Below are positions 1 through 14,904 of a DNA stretch of 64,000 nt, one piece after another. The DNA is from Typha latifolia (lineage: Eukaryota; Streptophyta; Magnoliopsida; Poales; Typhaceae): the NCBI GenBank assembly GCA_019914945.1, contig CM034108.1, forward strand, positions 1,498,001 through 1,562,000. Direction: 5' to 3'. The notes below the pieces were generated by a model. The model saw nothing but the letters and a program-made list of their open reading frames with translations, ran no database searches and had not been told where the DNA came from. Within the stretch, counting starts at the first letter, position 1, and each line of letters starts with the position of its first letter. The position numbers and the translations under genes were made by a program.

Positions 1-661
1 TGATGCCTAAGCCAATTCATTATGTTTTGCTTCATTAGGTGCTAGCAATGTAACATAGGACTTCTGCGCTTGAGAATCGAATTTAGGTTGTCAATCGGCT
101 AGTAATGTTCATTGAGACTTTGTAAAGGTGATCCAAAATGTAGTGAACTATTTATTCTGAATGCTGAATTAAATGATTAAGATCTTGGAAGGTGCATATG
201 GCAAGGCTTGAATACTCTCTGCAACTGTGAATATTTTCTGCTTGGCAAAAATCTGCACTGGAAAATCAATTGAGAGACATCCCCACCCCCTTTTTCTTTA
301 ATTTCAATTTTTCACTTTTCTGTTATGTGTTTTTACTAAGAAAGAGTCTAAATTAGTTGAAATTTGCTGACTTTAGATCTTGGAGACCAATTGCCTGTTC
401 ATGTAATGTGTGTGATGGATCTCTCAAGTAATATCTTGGCTATAATTTCCATTGCCCTTGTTATCATGCATTAATGTCATAAATTAAATATCACCTCAGA
501 TTCAGAGAGAATTATATGCACAATTTTGATAAGTGTCTTGCATTCTGAAATTGCTATGTATATATATCAAAGGAAGAGAATTTCAATGTTGCAAACTGTA
601 CACACACTTATAGCCAAATACTTCTCAATTCCCTATAAATGTTTTACAAAGTAGAACCAAA
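1..661. other. AT-rich non-coding stretch (3' flank of VQ gene)
   Basis: I see no open frame with recognisable family sequence here. The right part is presumably the 3' UTR and downstream flank of the VQ-motif gene on the minus strand. The base composition is AT-rich, with no clear repeat or RNA gene. Confidence 0.5.
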
Positions 662-1117
662 TCAAAACAAAGCAGTGTACTCTTGAAGGTATTGTACTGT
701 ATTAGGAGAGAACAAGAACAAACTAGGTGACAGCAGACCAGGTGATACTGGAGATGAAACTGAAGGTGATATTGTTTGTTGAAAGCCAAGGGTGAACAGC
801 AAAGGGTCAACCCCATCTCCAACTCCTGCATCATCCCTATCTACTTCACCACTCACTTCATGTGCTCCGGCGAATTCAGCTTTCCCGGGACTCTGGGAGG
901 CCGAAGACGCCACCTTGCCGGTCAATCGCTGCACGACGGCCATGAATTCTTGCGGTCCGGCGTGGATAATCTTCGGTGTCTGGACGTGCACGATTACCGG
1001 CTGAGAACGGTCACCGGGCACTGTGGCCGCCGGTTTCTTCACCTTCCAGGAGTCCCTCGCCACCCTGAGTGGTTGTGGTCTCTGGCCTCTGGTCTCTGTT
1101 CTCTTGGATGAAGCCAT
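662..1117 (-). CDS. VQ motif-containing protein
   Basis: Intronless gene for a 151-residue protein. Residues 58-67 read FMAVVQRLTG, an exact fit to the VQ signature FxxxVQxLTG. VQ proteins bind WRKY transcription factors and sometimes MAP kinases, and act as nuclear co-regulators of defence and growth. Upstream of the motif is a basic stretch with PLRVARDSWKVKK (residues 17-29), then PVIVHVQTPKIIH (residues 40-52), an arrangement I associate with the VQ8/VQ20-like group. The C-terminal third is Ser/Pro-rich, as is usual. The open frame continues upstream without an ATG, and the first true ATG on the minus strand is at 1117, so I start there. The promoter side carries several W-boxes (see 1184-1477), which suggests control by WRKYs. 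The family call is firm; the subgroup is a guess. Confidence 0.9.
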   Translation of the reverse strand: MASSKRTETRGQRPQPLRVARDSWKVKKPAATVPGDRSQPVIVHVQTPKIIHAGPQEFMAVVQRLTGKVASSASQSPGKAEFAGAHEVSGEVDRDDAGVGDGVDPLLFTLGFQQTISPSVSSPVSPGLLSPSLFLFSPNTVQYLQEYTALF

Positions 1118-1183
1118 GGTGGATGTGTTTGATAACAAGTCACTGTTCCATTGCTTGCATATATACTGAAGATGCTATGGAAA

Positions 1184-1477
1184 AGTCAAACTCGTTTGGT
1201 CAACCACTGCCTCTGACTGCTGACTTTTTTAACACAGACGGTGAGAGAGAGAGAGGATTAGCTATTTGGGTCAAAGTCAAATTATGCGTGATTTTTATAT
1301 TTTAACAATGTCATCGATCGCGACGATAGAGTTATTTGTGCATATATAAATATACAGAGAGAGATGACGAATTATAATAATTAGGCAAAATAATCGAGCA
1401 CGAGTATGACCGTACCTCTAATTTGACTATATTTGCAAGCGTTGACCGATTTGTTTAGACTTTGATAAGTCCACGTG
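1184..1477 (-). promoter_or_regulatory. W-box cluster and G-box upstream of VQ gene
   Basis: Six W-boxes (TTGACC or TTGACT on either strand) lie at 1184-1189, 1198-1203, 1269-1274, 1275-1280, 1423-1428 and 1442-1447. A palindromic G-box/ABRE core (CCACGTGG) lies at 1471-1478. All are within about 360 bp upstream of the VQ start codon at 1117. W-boxes are the WRKY binding sites. The sites are seen directly; that they act in vivo is inferred. Confidence 0.6.
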
Positions 1478-1753
1478 GTCTTCGTACATCGCATAGCGAC
1501 TTTTTAAGTAGAACGAGGGTCGAGGGGCCTCATTGCAATTATTTTACATAGTCTTGTAGGCTACCAAATCCGATACTGACGAAAGCTTTCAGATTGGATT
1601 GGGCTGACCAATAAGCAATTACACCCCCAAAATTATTGCACAATTTCACACTTTATTAAAAATTAAATTATATGAATGTTATATACCTAATTACTTTTAG
1701 AAATACTTCATAGATTCCACAAAACAAAGAAACGAAAAATGAATAGTAAAGAA

Positions 1754-1824
1754 GGGCCCAACCGGGTTCGAACCGGTGACCTATTGATCTGCAGTCAATT
1801 GCTCTACCACTGAGCTATGGACCC
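1754..1824 (-). tRNA. tRNA-Cys(GCA)
   Basis: On the minus strand this 71-nt segment folds as a full cloverleaf. The 7-bp acceptor stem GGGTCCA/TGGGCCC has one G-T pair. The D arm is of the GCTCAGTGGTAGAGC type. The anticodon stem ATTGA/TCAAT encloses loop CTGCAGA with anticodon GCA. The T arm has an intact B box (GGTTCGAACC). There is no intron and no genomic CCA, as expected for a plant nuclear tRNA gene. Confidence 0.97.
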
Positions 1825-4207
1825 TTTCATGAGGAGAGAAAGGATAATCTAATAGAACAAATATTAGGAATTAATTAACAAATTTTAAAGCTACCTTAAG
1901 GCTGTCATGAAAAGGGGAATAGATTCTGAAAGCAATTGCTCACCAAGATGATGTGAATTGCCTTTTTTTTTTTTATTTTTTTATTTTTTTGTTATTTTCA
2001 AGAGTGAAAATAGAGTTGGGCCCAAGTTAAATTTGAAGTTTTAAAATTAAATTTTCTAGAGGACACTGATTTCGATCTCAATAGCCTATTTTTATATCAT
2101 AACTCTTAGCATTACACTACTGTAGACCATATATCTTATTTACTTATTATCTGTCTATGTTAAAAGTATGTTAAAAGATATAATATAAATTGTTAGTTTA
2201 TTACTTAACATAATAATTAGGTTATATTTATAATTATCCTAAGTCATAATGACAAATCTTCTATTACCAAACAATTGCCGAGTCATCTCAAAGACCCAAC
2301 TACCCAAAAGCCTTACTTTTTCTCACAGGTTTGTTGTGCAAAGTGGTTAGAATTATGTTCACCTTTTCCTCATGCCATAGTACAAGTACTACAGTATACA
2401 TAATGCAAAATAAAAACAAAGTAGAAGTTTTTTTGTAATGTATATATATCCCTGCAAATTTTTGTGTGTCCCTTTCTAAATCTTATATTTATTTATCATT
2501 TAGTTTACTTTTTGATAATTATAAGTTAAAATGTAAATGTAATTATACTGCATATAGAAATAATTAGGGTTTGGTTAGAGTTGACAGTTGGATTTGATTG
2601 AGGAAGAGTAGCCATAAATTTATATCATTTCAGCTTTAATTCAGCAATCGTTGGTGTGTCATCATCAAATAATAATCTATATTTTAACTTAGCAATTTTT
2701 TATATTATTATTTATGAGCCTGAAAAGATAGACAAAGAGCCAACTATTTTTAGATACAAAAGTACTTAGGTTATACCAAGCTTTAGTTAATATATTAGGC
2801 TTTAAATTATGTACATCATCGAATAATTACTCTGAACTAAACACCGCTGAGGTCTATCCCAAGCTGCCATGCTACTAAACTGCTTCTCTAAATCAATTTC
2901 TAATCAGCGGTTCCTCTACATCCTAGTTTGTTGGATTGTTCTCCAATCCTCATAGGCGTTAAAGTCCTACGCATCTTGTGATTATAATAAGACAATCTGA
3001 TACATAGAAGAGATGCGGAGATAGAAGGATGACTTAGCCTAAAATAGATTTAATTACAGATAAAATAAAACATTAAGCCTAAGAGCATTAATTCTATAGA
3101 AAATTAACAGAAGAATTTCTTTAATAAATAAACTTTCACCTCTAAAATAATCAATGATAAAATTTTTCCACATACTAAATATTGGAGGAAATTTCTGATT
3201 TGCCACCTACTAGTAACCGTGACAGATCACGATTCACGGATTACTCTTGAACGATGGATTGCATAATTTATATACATAATATTTATTTCAAATTATCCTC
3301 CAGTTAAATTATTATATTTAAAATCAAATTATTATTTTTTTTTCATCTTTTGCTTGTATCGCCTTATTTTTTTATTATTTAGACTAATATGAAACTATTA
3401 AATTTTTTTATTAAAACTTAGGTAGACATAATGTAAGTTACCATAGCACCCTCATAGTATTAATGATTTTATTGGCAACCGTTAATTAGTTTGCAAGCAG
3501 TTCAAACGGTTTTTATGGATTTTTGCATATAACCGCCTATATTTAACCTTATTATAAAAGTCTACTAATCCTTTTCGAATTTAAGAGAAAATTATAAATA
3601 ACATCCTCTATTTTAATTACATTGTAAATAATTTTATTATTATTATTTGCAAATAGAGCTCTCTACCTACCTTTTGATTTAATAGATAAATATAATTTAG
3701 CCCGACTACCAAGTTAATTTTAATTAAGAACCTAAATTAAGGCTCAAAAATAGTATTTATAACAAAAATTAAGCCTCCAAAATATTAAAGTCGCATTCAA
3801 ATACAGTTTCACAAGATTAACGAATCCAAAATCACATGAAACAACCACCTTTTTTTTTAATCACCTTGACATAGAGGGCATTTTTTGTCAAAAGGTATAG
3901 AATATTCTAACTACAGACGGAGGTGGACTTGTTTTGCAAACATACCCATTGAAAGAGGAATCGGAATTGCAAAATCTCTAAAGAGAGGTTCTGCAAAAAT
4001 AGCCTAAATTTAGGAAAACTCATCCATCCATCCGTTCATCCGTTCATCCGTCGGCAACCAAGTACTCGGAATGTAGCAAGTTCCTGCATTCATTGACTCC
4101 AGCCGATCCCATCTCCTTACTAAATCCGTGGAGTCAACAACGGTCAATAACCCAACTCTGCTCTGTTGCTTCCTTCTATTAACAGCCTTCCTCTTAGCTT
4201 TTCCCGG

Positions 4208-4255
<48 letters not shown>

Positions 4256-4302
4256 ACCCAATTTAGAACTCCTCCTTCGAACGGAAGCCCAGAAAAGAAG
4301 AG
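1825..4302. other. AT-rich intergenic region
   Basis: This stretch holds no open frame that I can support. It has poly-T/A runs (near 1960-1990 and 3330-3350), short imperfect repeats of CATCCGTT near 4025-4055, and a (CT)n tract just before the next gene. Decayed transposon sequence is possible, but I recognise no family. Confidence 0.5.
4209..4254. repeat. (CT)n microsatellite in 5' leader
   Basis: About 23 CT units end roughly 50 bp upstream of the ATG at 4303, so the tract probably lies in the 5' UTR or core promoter. CT/GA tracts here are typical of plant GAGA-rich promoters. Confidence 0.9.
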
Positions 4303-4622
4303 ATGGAAACCAGTGGTTGTATGGGATTAATGGCAGTCATCGTTGCTTCCAGCGGGGTCGTTCTCGTAGCTCTTCAGCTGCATCGCAGACTCGCCTCCGA
4401 TTTCATGAAGAAGATGGAATCAGAACTCGGTAAAGATTTCTCCTTTTTTTTCTCATTATTTCTTCTTCTTCTTCTTCTTCTTCTTTGTTGTAATAAAATT
4501 GATCAATAGGCGGTGTAAGGATCCGGCGGAAGAAGAAGGTGACGTTCGCCGCCGACGTGATCGATCCGTCAAAGGATAACAAGGAGTATCGCAAACGGAG
4601 GCTGACGGCGTCGGATAAATAA
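4303..4622 (+). CDS. small membrane-anchored plant protein, 79 aa
   Basis: Two exons: 4303-4429 and 4510-4622. The intron starts G|GTAAAG and ends AATAG|GC, and the join restores frame to give 79 residues. Residues 7-25 are hydrophobic (GLMAVIVASSGVVLVALQL) and are a likely N-terminal membrane anchor. They are followed by a charged tail: SDFMKKMESEL, then GVRIRRKKKVTFAADVIDP and KEYRKRR. The segment KKVTFA fits the RVxF docking pattern (basic-V-x-F) used by partners of protein phosphatase 1. I recall similar small plant proteins with a basic cluster, VxFA and a downstream EYR, but cannot name the family, so function is unknown. The intron holds a CTT repeat. The two exons would be missed by single-ORF finders; frame restoration and the strong splice sites support the model. 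Confidence 0.75.
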
Positions 4623-5848
4623 AATTTTTTCACATCTCGTTGTTTTCAATCAACGAGGGGGTTTCTTGTGATTTTTTATTTATTTATATAAAATGCTGCA
4701 AGTTGGCAAGTCTTTCGTAGTTCTTAGTGTATCTTTTAGTCTTGTTGTGGTTTGTCTCTCTCTCTCTCTCTCTGTGTGTGTCTGGCTTACAAAGGAATCC
4801 AATTGCGTCCAATGTTGAAAGGAGCACTTTTGTATTGGAATCTAATATTAAATATTTTGGAGGATAGATTCGCAATTAGTTCTTCTTGGTTTTGATTGTT
4901 TAGGCCCTCTTTTGATGCTATTAAATTATGAACGGATCCTTCTCTTTTGTCCCTCTTGTGTTCTTTGTCGGCATTTGATTAGGACACAGTAGGATTAAGA
5001 TAGGATTAACCAATGTGAAGCTGCACATTATGGCTTAAATAAGAATACTCATGTTTATTAATAGCAACTTGGGGAGACTAATCAAGGTTCTTATCCCAAT
5101 ATCCTTTCCACGTTTGCCTAATTCTTTTGTATGTTAATCTTGTTATTATTATTACCATTATTGGAAAATCTATTAACAATGCCTCAAGTTTTACTTTCGT
5201 TATTGTTAGAAAATTAGACCCTTGCAACCTTTCTATATGGTAATCGTCTGTTAATCTAACTAACGACTTAATATTTTTGGGGTAATAAAACTAAATTACA
5301 GGAATCGAATGAATGATATATAGTTAGAGTATGAATGATAATAAAAGCAAATTATAAGATATTCTTTAAGAAATTTCTCATTATTATATTATTATTATTA
5401 TTATTGTAAAATAGGAGGTTCAAATCTTAATGTGCTCTTCTACATTCATTTTACTTGGGCTAATGGTAAGGGCAAGGATTCATGCACATCACACTTTCAA
5501 AGATAGCAATTATTTCCTGCACATTATCTACTTTCTCTGAATTCCCCATGGAGGATTACAAGCAGAACAATAAATGCAAGCCATTGTTTGTAACTTTGAA
5601 AGTGAAAGACTTTTTTAGTGCAGAATGTTAGAGAAAAGAAACTGATCCGCTGACGAGAAAAAACTTGCATAAGAGAAGAAAATAACAACACATCGCATAT
5701 AATTGTGTACTGCATTTCCATGGTATATTCTTGAATCTGAAACTGCTCGCGGATCTCTACATATCACACTCAATTTAAAACTATGCCAGCTCTATAAATG
5801 ATGATAATTTTGAGGAAAAAAATTTGTTGTGTCTTGGTACTACCTATT
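4623..5848. other. convergent intergenic region
   Basis: This region lies between two genes that point at each other (small membrane protein + and CDPK -), so it holds both 3' UTRs. A short CT/GT microsatellite lies near 4757-4781. There is an ATT/TTA trinucleotide run near 5385-5405. No coding sequence was recognised. Confidence 0.5.
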
Positions 5849-10070
<4,222 letters not shown>

Positions 10071-10612
10071 ATTAATTGATACTCAAAATTCTCTGAAACT
10101 CCTCTGTAGCATTAAGTCAACCCTCATCAGATGCACCAACTAATGAGATAAAGCTCTCGGTGCGGCATTCCATCAAACAAATCGCACACGGAGGAGCTCA
10201 GAAGCCGAGAATTGTGCACCAAGATCGGAGCTTTTGCAAGAAGATATAGAGGATTCAGCAAGACAAGAGGGAAATATGTCAAAAGCTCGAAACTTTTTAC
10301 TTGGTAAATAAAGAACACGTCAGAAGATGGAGTGCGACGCGATAAAACTTTGCTGGAAAAGGCAAGGAGCTAAGAATGGACTCGATCAGAAACGAGGAAC
10401 TAGTATCTTAGGAGCAAGCCGCATGTTCCAAAAGTGGAGCTTTACTGCAACCAATATCCCAATATCCGATTAAGACATCAGCAGAGATGACCTTCCTCGT
10501 GGGAGAGATAGGAGAATCGGTAGATACGACTAAGAGAGAGAGCGAGAGAGAGAGAATGAGGGGCGCGGGCGCTGGCGCGAAGTCGGGTAGGAGGGCATAA
10601 CAGTCACTTTTG

Positions 10613-10613
<1 letters not shown>

Positions 10614-10651
<38 letters not shown>
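10614..10651. repeat. (CT)n microsatellite
   Basis: Uninterrupted CT run about 550 bp upstream of the CDPK start codon. Read on the minus strand it is a GA tract in the promoter or leader. Confidence 0.9.
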
Positions 10652-10652
<1 letters not shown>

Positions 10653-10870
10653 GCATCCAAAGACCAAAGGAACGCGTTTATGCTCAAATTATTCTCTGAA
10701 ATTTCCTTCCTTTTTGTCAAATTTGAGATAATTTTCTTTTTCGTGATACATTGACAGGTTCACGGGTTTTAATTATTTTGTCATTATTTTTCTCGTAGTT
10801 ATTGATGGTCCCATGTCACGCGCATTTGACCCCGTAAACAAAATTAGGTTTTAATTTTTCTTTTATTTAT

Positions 10871-10908
<38 letters not shown>

Positions 10909-11086
10909 TGCATATGGAGGAGAATTCAGTGGTGGAATTTAGGGATTTTGACAACTCCGCAGATTTCGTTGCCGGCCATGGCCGGAATTGATGGATTACA
11001 TGTGAATATGTGATGATGCTAGGTAGTGTCTGGGGCTTATTGGTGATTTCGGATATTTTATTCAGAAAATTATAAGATATTAATGG

Positions 11087-11088
<2 letters not shown>

Positions 11089-11132
<44 letters not shown>
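11089..11132. repeat. (CT)n microsatellite
   Basis: About 22 CT units in intergenic DNA. A similar GA tract lies 190 bp to the left (10872-10904). Confidence 0.9.
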
Positions 11133-11135
<3 letters not shown>

Positions 11136-12106
11136 GATAAACGAGATTGAGATGATGGTTTGAACGTGTCAAATTGAAACTTATACTAGATTATTAAAGG
11201 ATTTCTTTTCCTATGCTGAGATAGCATCAAAATAAATTTATTAAATCATTTTCCCATAATGGACTTGCATGATATATTGGCTGAGAAGATGACAGGAAGT
11301 TTCTTCTCCATTCTAGCAAAATACATATAACATATAACAATTTGATCATAGTTTTTTTAAACTTAGATAACGATTCCTCACCAAATGGCGTTTAGAGGTT
11401 GAACAGGACAGTCCAACTTAATGATTTCTAAAAATAGCCAACACTGCAAGTATGAGAAATCAACAAGACATCAAGTTGGACTACTCTTGATGCTAATTTA
11501 TACAAGAAAGACTGTCAAATTATATATATCATAGCCCACCAATGTTTCTCCTTTCCATCCAAAGAACAAGACAAACAATCTTTTTGTGCTTTTACTATTA
11601 GAATAGCTAGGCTATGGTAGACAACCACTCATAAGAAAAAAGCTTATGCTACTAAGGTCTCCACTAAAGAAGAAATATGATTCCTACTAAGTCTACACAG
11701 TAAAAAGCAACATGCAATATGAGGTAATATGCAGGGGAAGTGCACTTGATCATGTTGTAGCTTGACCTGGGTAATGGGAATTGCTCCAAGTCTTCAATAA
11801 GACAGCCTGCACCACATGGGCCAAAGTGCATGGACTGCACGTCTGACAGGTGATAAATGCTTCTAGGGATCAACCTGTAAACAGACTTGCAAGGTCAATG
11901 AGAAGAAACAGAAGAAATAGAAGGGGAATAATACAACATCCATTATGTAGTACAAGTGGATTCCCTGTGTATTATCAAATATCAAGGTTGAACATTTCGT
12001 TTATTCATTAACTCTGATTGAAATCTATCGGAAGAAACAAGGGAAAAACTCAATATATTAATCAGTCCCAGTGTGGCATCAATGGGAGAAGGATACCAAC
12101 AGTTTC

Positions 12107-14512
12107 TTATACATCTATGACCTCTCCAGATATTTCAGAATAAGTAGAATCGGTCTGTGATTTAGAGGGGTCTTCGAGTTGCCTATCTGGAGGGTTCTGC
12201 CGACCAAAAGGGACTGATTCCCTACCATGGAAAGAGGGGATAAAAGATTGAAAGAATTCATTCGTTGCACGCTCAGCTTCCTCGAGGAAATCACCAAGAC
12301 CACCAAAGAATCCTCGCTCAAGAGCTTCGATGTCGCTGCGAAGCCCTGGGAAACTGAAGGGCTCAGCTGTCCAATTCCCAAAAGAAAGTGAGCCTCGTTT
12401 CACTTCATCTGTAACATCTTCTTCAGTCTGCTCGGTTCTGGATTCCACCACTTCCGCAGGCCTAGAGAGATAGGAAAAATATGTTAGAACAAGAGCACCT
12501 ATAGCCAGATGCCAGTGAAGCAAATAAGAACATCATAAAGAAAGAAGGCCAATTGGAATTACAACTAGAAATTTTTTTTGACTACTGTAATCCCATATAT
12601 CAGAGAGCAGAAGGTCAGAACCCAATGTGTAATCAAGGTCCATAGACAATAACATTGCAACGACTCTGCCCATGCAACACTAGAATCAGTATGACTCTGC
12701 AACATTAGTTGTTAACAGACTATGGTAGCACCATCCAGAAAGAGTTAGTTGTGACATAATTTATGCTTGTGGGCATAAATCTCTTTTTTTAGATAAAAGT
12801 TGACGTTTGGTATAACTCAGCATTGTCATTTCTGATTATTCTTCAAACCACCTCAGACAGTGTATATAACAGACAGCATAAGTAAATAAGTAATAGGTTA
12901 GAGGATTGGGGCATATATTGATCATATATTTCATGAGAGAAATTTTATCCAGTCACATATCTCCTATAATTTCTTTCTCAACTAAAATGGTTCAACCATG
13001 TCTTCACATAGACCATAGAGAAGTATGGGGCCATAAAGAAAGTTAACTGATATAAACATTAAAAAAAAATGTCCCATTTAGACATGAGAGGAGATCATGA
13101 GAAGCCGTATAACTCAACATTTTTTTTTTTGAAATAGAAGAACAGCCTAAAGATCCAAAGGATACGGGTAGTTTCCAATTGGGACATCTCAGCAAAATGC
13201 ACCTTAGTTAAGTATGTGAAGTCAGTAAAACCAAAATGATTCTAACGAGACCTTTTAGATCATTGTACGTGTAAAAAGAATTGGCCCATTTTGTGCAGGC
13301 TTTCAATTTGGAAAAATAGAGGTGGAAAGTGGAAACCACCATGGTGAAGTTGAAGCACCAATCAAGGCATGATCATGTGCACTCCTGCGACTCATCCTCA
13401 AGCTACTTTCATAATGTGGATGAACCTCTTCCTCAGAGGAGGTTACAGGACATGTATGAAATGATTCGGGCAGTCAATGCAATAACTCTACATTAATTTC
13501 CTCTCGTGTAGTAGATATGAAATATTTTCTTTAGTGGAAAAAATAAAAGCATACACCTGCCTTTAATAAATATCAACTTTTATCCTGAGAAAAGATCAAT
13601 AACCCCACCGAAAATAATATGGTATATTCTTTAACTTGAGTTTTTCTCAAAGGTATTTTTACTAATAACAATTCAACCTTTCTCACAACATATCCAAGGA
13701 GTATCTTAGAAGAATTATTTTTCTCCTGTATCTTGTTAATAAGAAACTTAAAAGAACAATTAGGAACTTAAAGAAGTAGCCGGTATATAATCATGCTTTG
13801 TCTTAAGAATGCCAGAAGAGATGGTCAAATCTATGTAGAACGACTACTTTAGAATGTTACATGGCTGCCTCGATACCTATTCCTTCAGCTAAGTTAGCTG
13901 TAGAAAACATCGCAGATGTCGTTTGTTGCTTATAATCTTTCCACATATAGGATGAATTCATAGAAACATTAAACCAATTGTCTCGTTCTTCTGCTCATTT
14001 AACATTTGACTCGGTGCCTACCCAATCACGCTGTGGTTGCATGAATCGTATTAACTCTATGAAGCAACTAATATGGTAGTTAAACCCTATTGACCAATTC
14101 ATGTATGCAAAGATCGAAACATAAGATCTCAAAACATGAAAATAATTCAAGTATCACAATAACAGGATTCATTAATCACCTGAAGCCTCGTAGATTAAAG
14201 TGAGAAAGAATAAGACAAAACGACGAACAAGTTACTCGAAAGTACAAATGCATGAGCAAGGGCGAGAAAGATGAGACGAGTTTTTTACCTCCCGATGCAG
14301 TCCCTAAGAATCTCTTCGGTCTTCTCGCACTTCTTGATGAACCTCCCGGGCTCCACCTCCTCGGTCCGGCAGCTCGATCTCACCACCCTCCTCGTCGAGC
14401 ACCGCTCTTGTTCCGACCTAGGGTTAGGGCTTACGATGTCCCCGATCTCGCCGAAGCCCCTTCCGCAGGAGACGGCACCCGAGGGTTCGTCTTCCGCCCA
14501 CTTCCACCCCAT
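12107..14512 (-). CDS. Mal d 1 / Fra a 1-associated-type protein
   Basis: Two exons, 14512-14289 and 12461-12107, encode 192 residues. The donor is GGGAG|GTAAAA and the acceptor TCTCTAG|GCCTGC; the join gives CIGRPAEVV in frame. The product matches what I know of the plant family annotated as Mal d 1- or Fra a 1-associated protein. It opens MGWKWAEDEPSG. A Cys-rich block follows, with CSTRRVV, C-TEEVEPG-F, KCEKTEEI and RDCIGRP. After that come a GSLSFG patch and the FPGLRSDIEALERGFFGGL segment. The family was found as a partner of PR-10 proteins; its biochemical role is not known. There is no signal peptide and no membrane segment. The intron is about 1.8 kb. The start codon faces the PPR gene, 392 bp away. 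Confidence 0.9.
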
Positions 14513-14904
14513 TGCTATCTCTCTGTCTCCTCTCTCTATCTCTGTCTCTCTCTCTTCGAGCTCAATCCGTGGATGAATGGGGATGCGACGGGGTGGATGT
14601 ACTGGAGAAAAAACAAAAGACGCACGGCTTCTCTGGAGCTGACACGTGTCCGTTCCACGAAATAAATCCGGCGTTTCCGGATATAAGCCGACATTATTCT
14701 TCTAAGGAACTGACACGTTTCATTGAAAGAATCGGCGATGGTGCTCGTCAGTCACCGACTTCGTCGTGCCCAAGGCCTAAAAGCGCCAAAAGAGTGCGAG
14801 GGATCCAATCGTACTTGAGAAGCTCGGCTCCCTCCGTTTCCTTCTCAACGGCACGGCCCAACGGTAATCTGCTTCGCCTCCCTCCAATTGATACAAGAGA
14901 TGCA
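14513..14904. promoter_or_regulatory. short divergent promoter between two genes
   Basis: Only 392 bp separate the start codons of the minus-strand Mal d 1-associated-type gene (14512) and the plus-strand PPR gene (14905). The two must share or interleave promoter and leader sequence. A CT-rich stretch lies at about 14518-14557. The PPR reading frame stays open through here but has no ATG, so it is leader, not coding. Confidence 0.65.

Larger units (their letters stand above)
10071..12106. other. CDPK 5' region and 3' region of next gene
   Basis: Contains the presumed CDPK 5' UTR and promoter (from 10071) and the 3' side of the Mal d 1-associated-type gene. Three long dinucleotide tracts lie at 10614-10651 (CT), 10872-10904 (GA) and 11089-11132 (CT). 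An open stretch at 11664-11873 on the minus strand is preceded by a plausible acceptor (TTTACAG, about 11877-11883). It could be a 3' UTR exon; I do not recognise its translation. Confidence 0.45.

Noticed and set aside
14512..14904. Upstream extension of the PPR reading frame (131 extra codons)
   Set aside because: The frame is open but starts at a TTG and has no ATG before 14905. It overlaps the antisense gene's leader and is low-complexity (CT-derived Leu/Ser).
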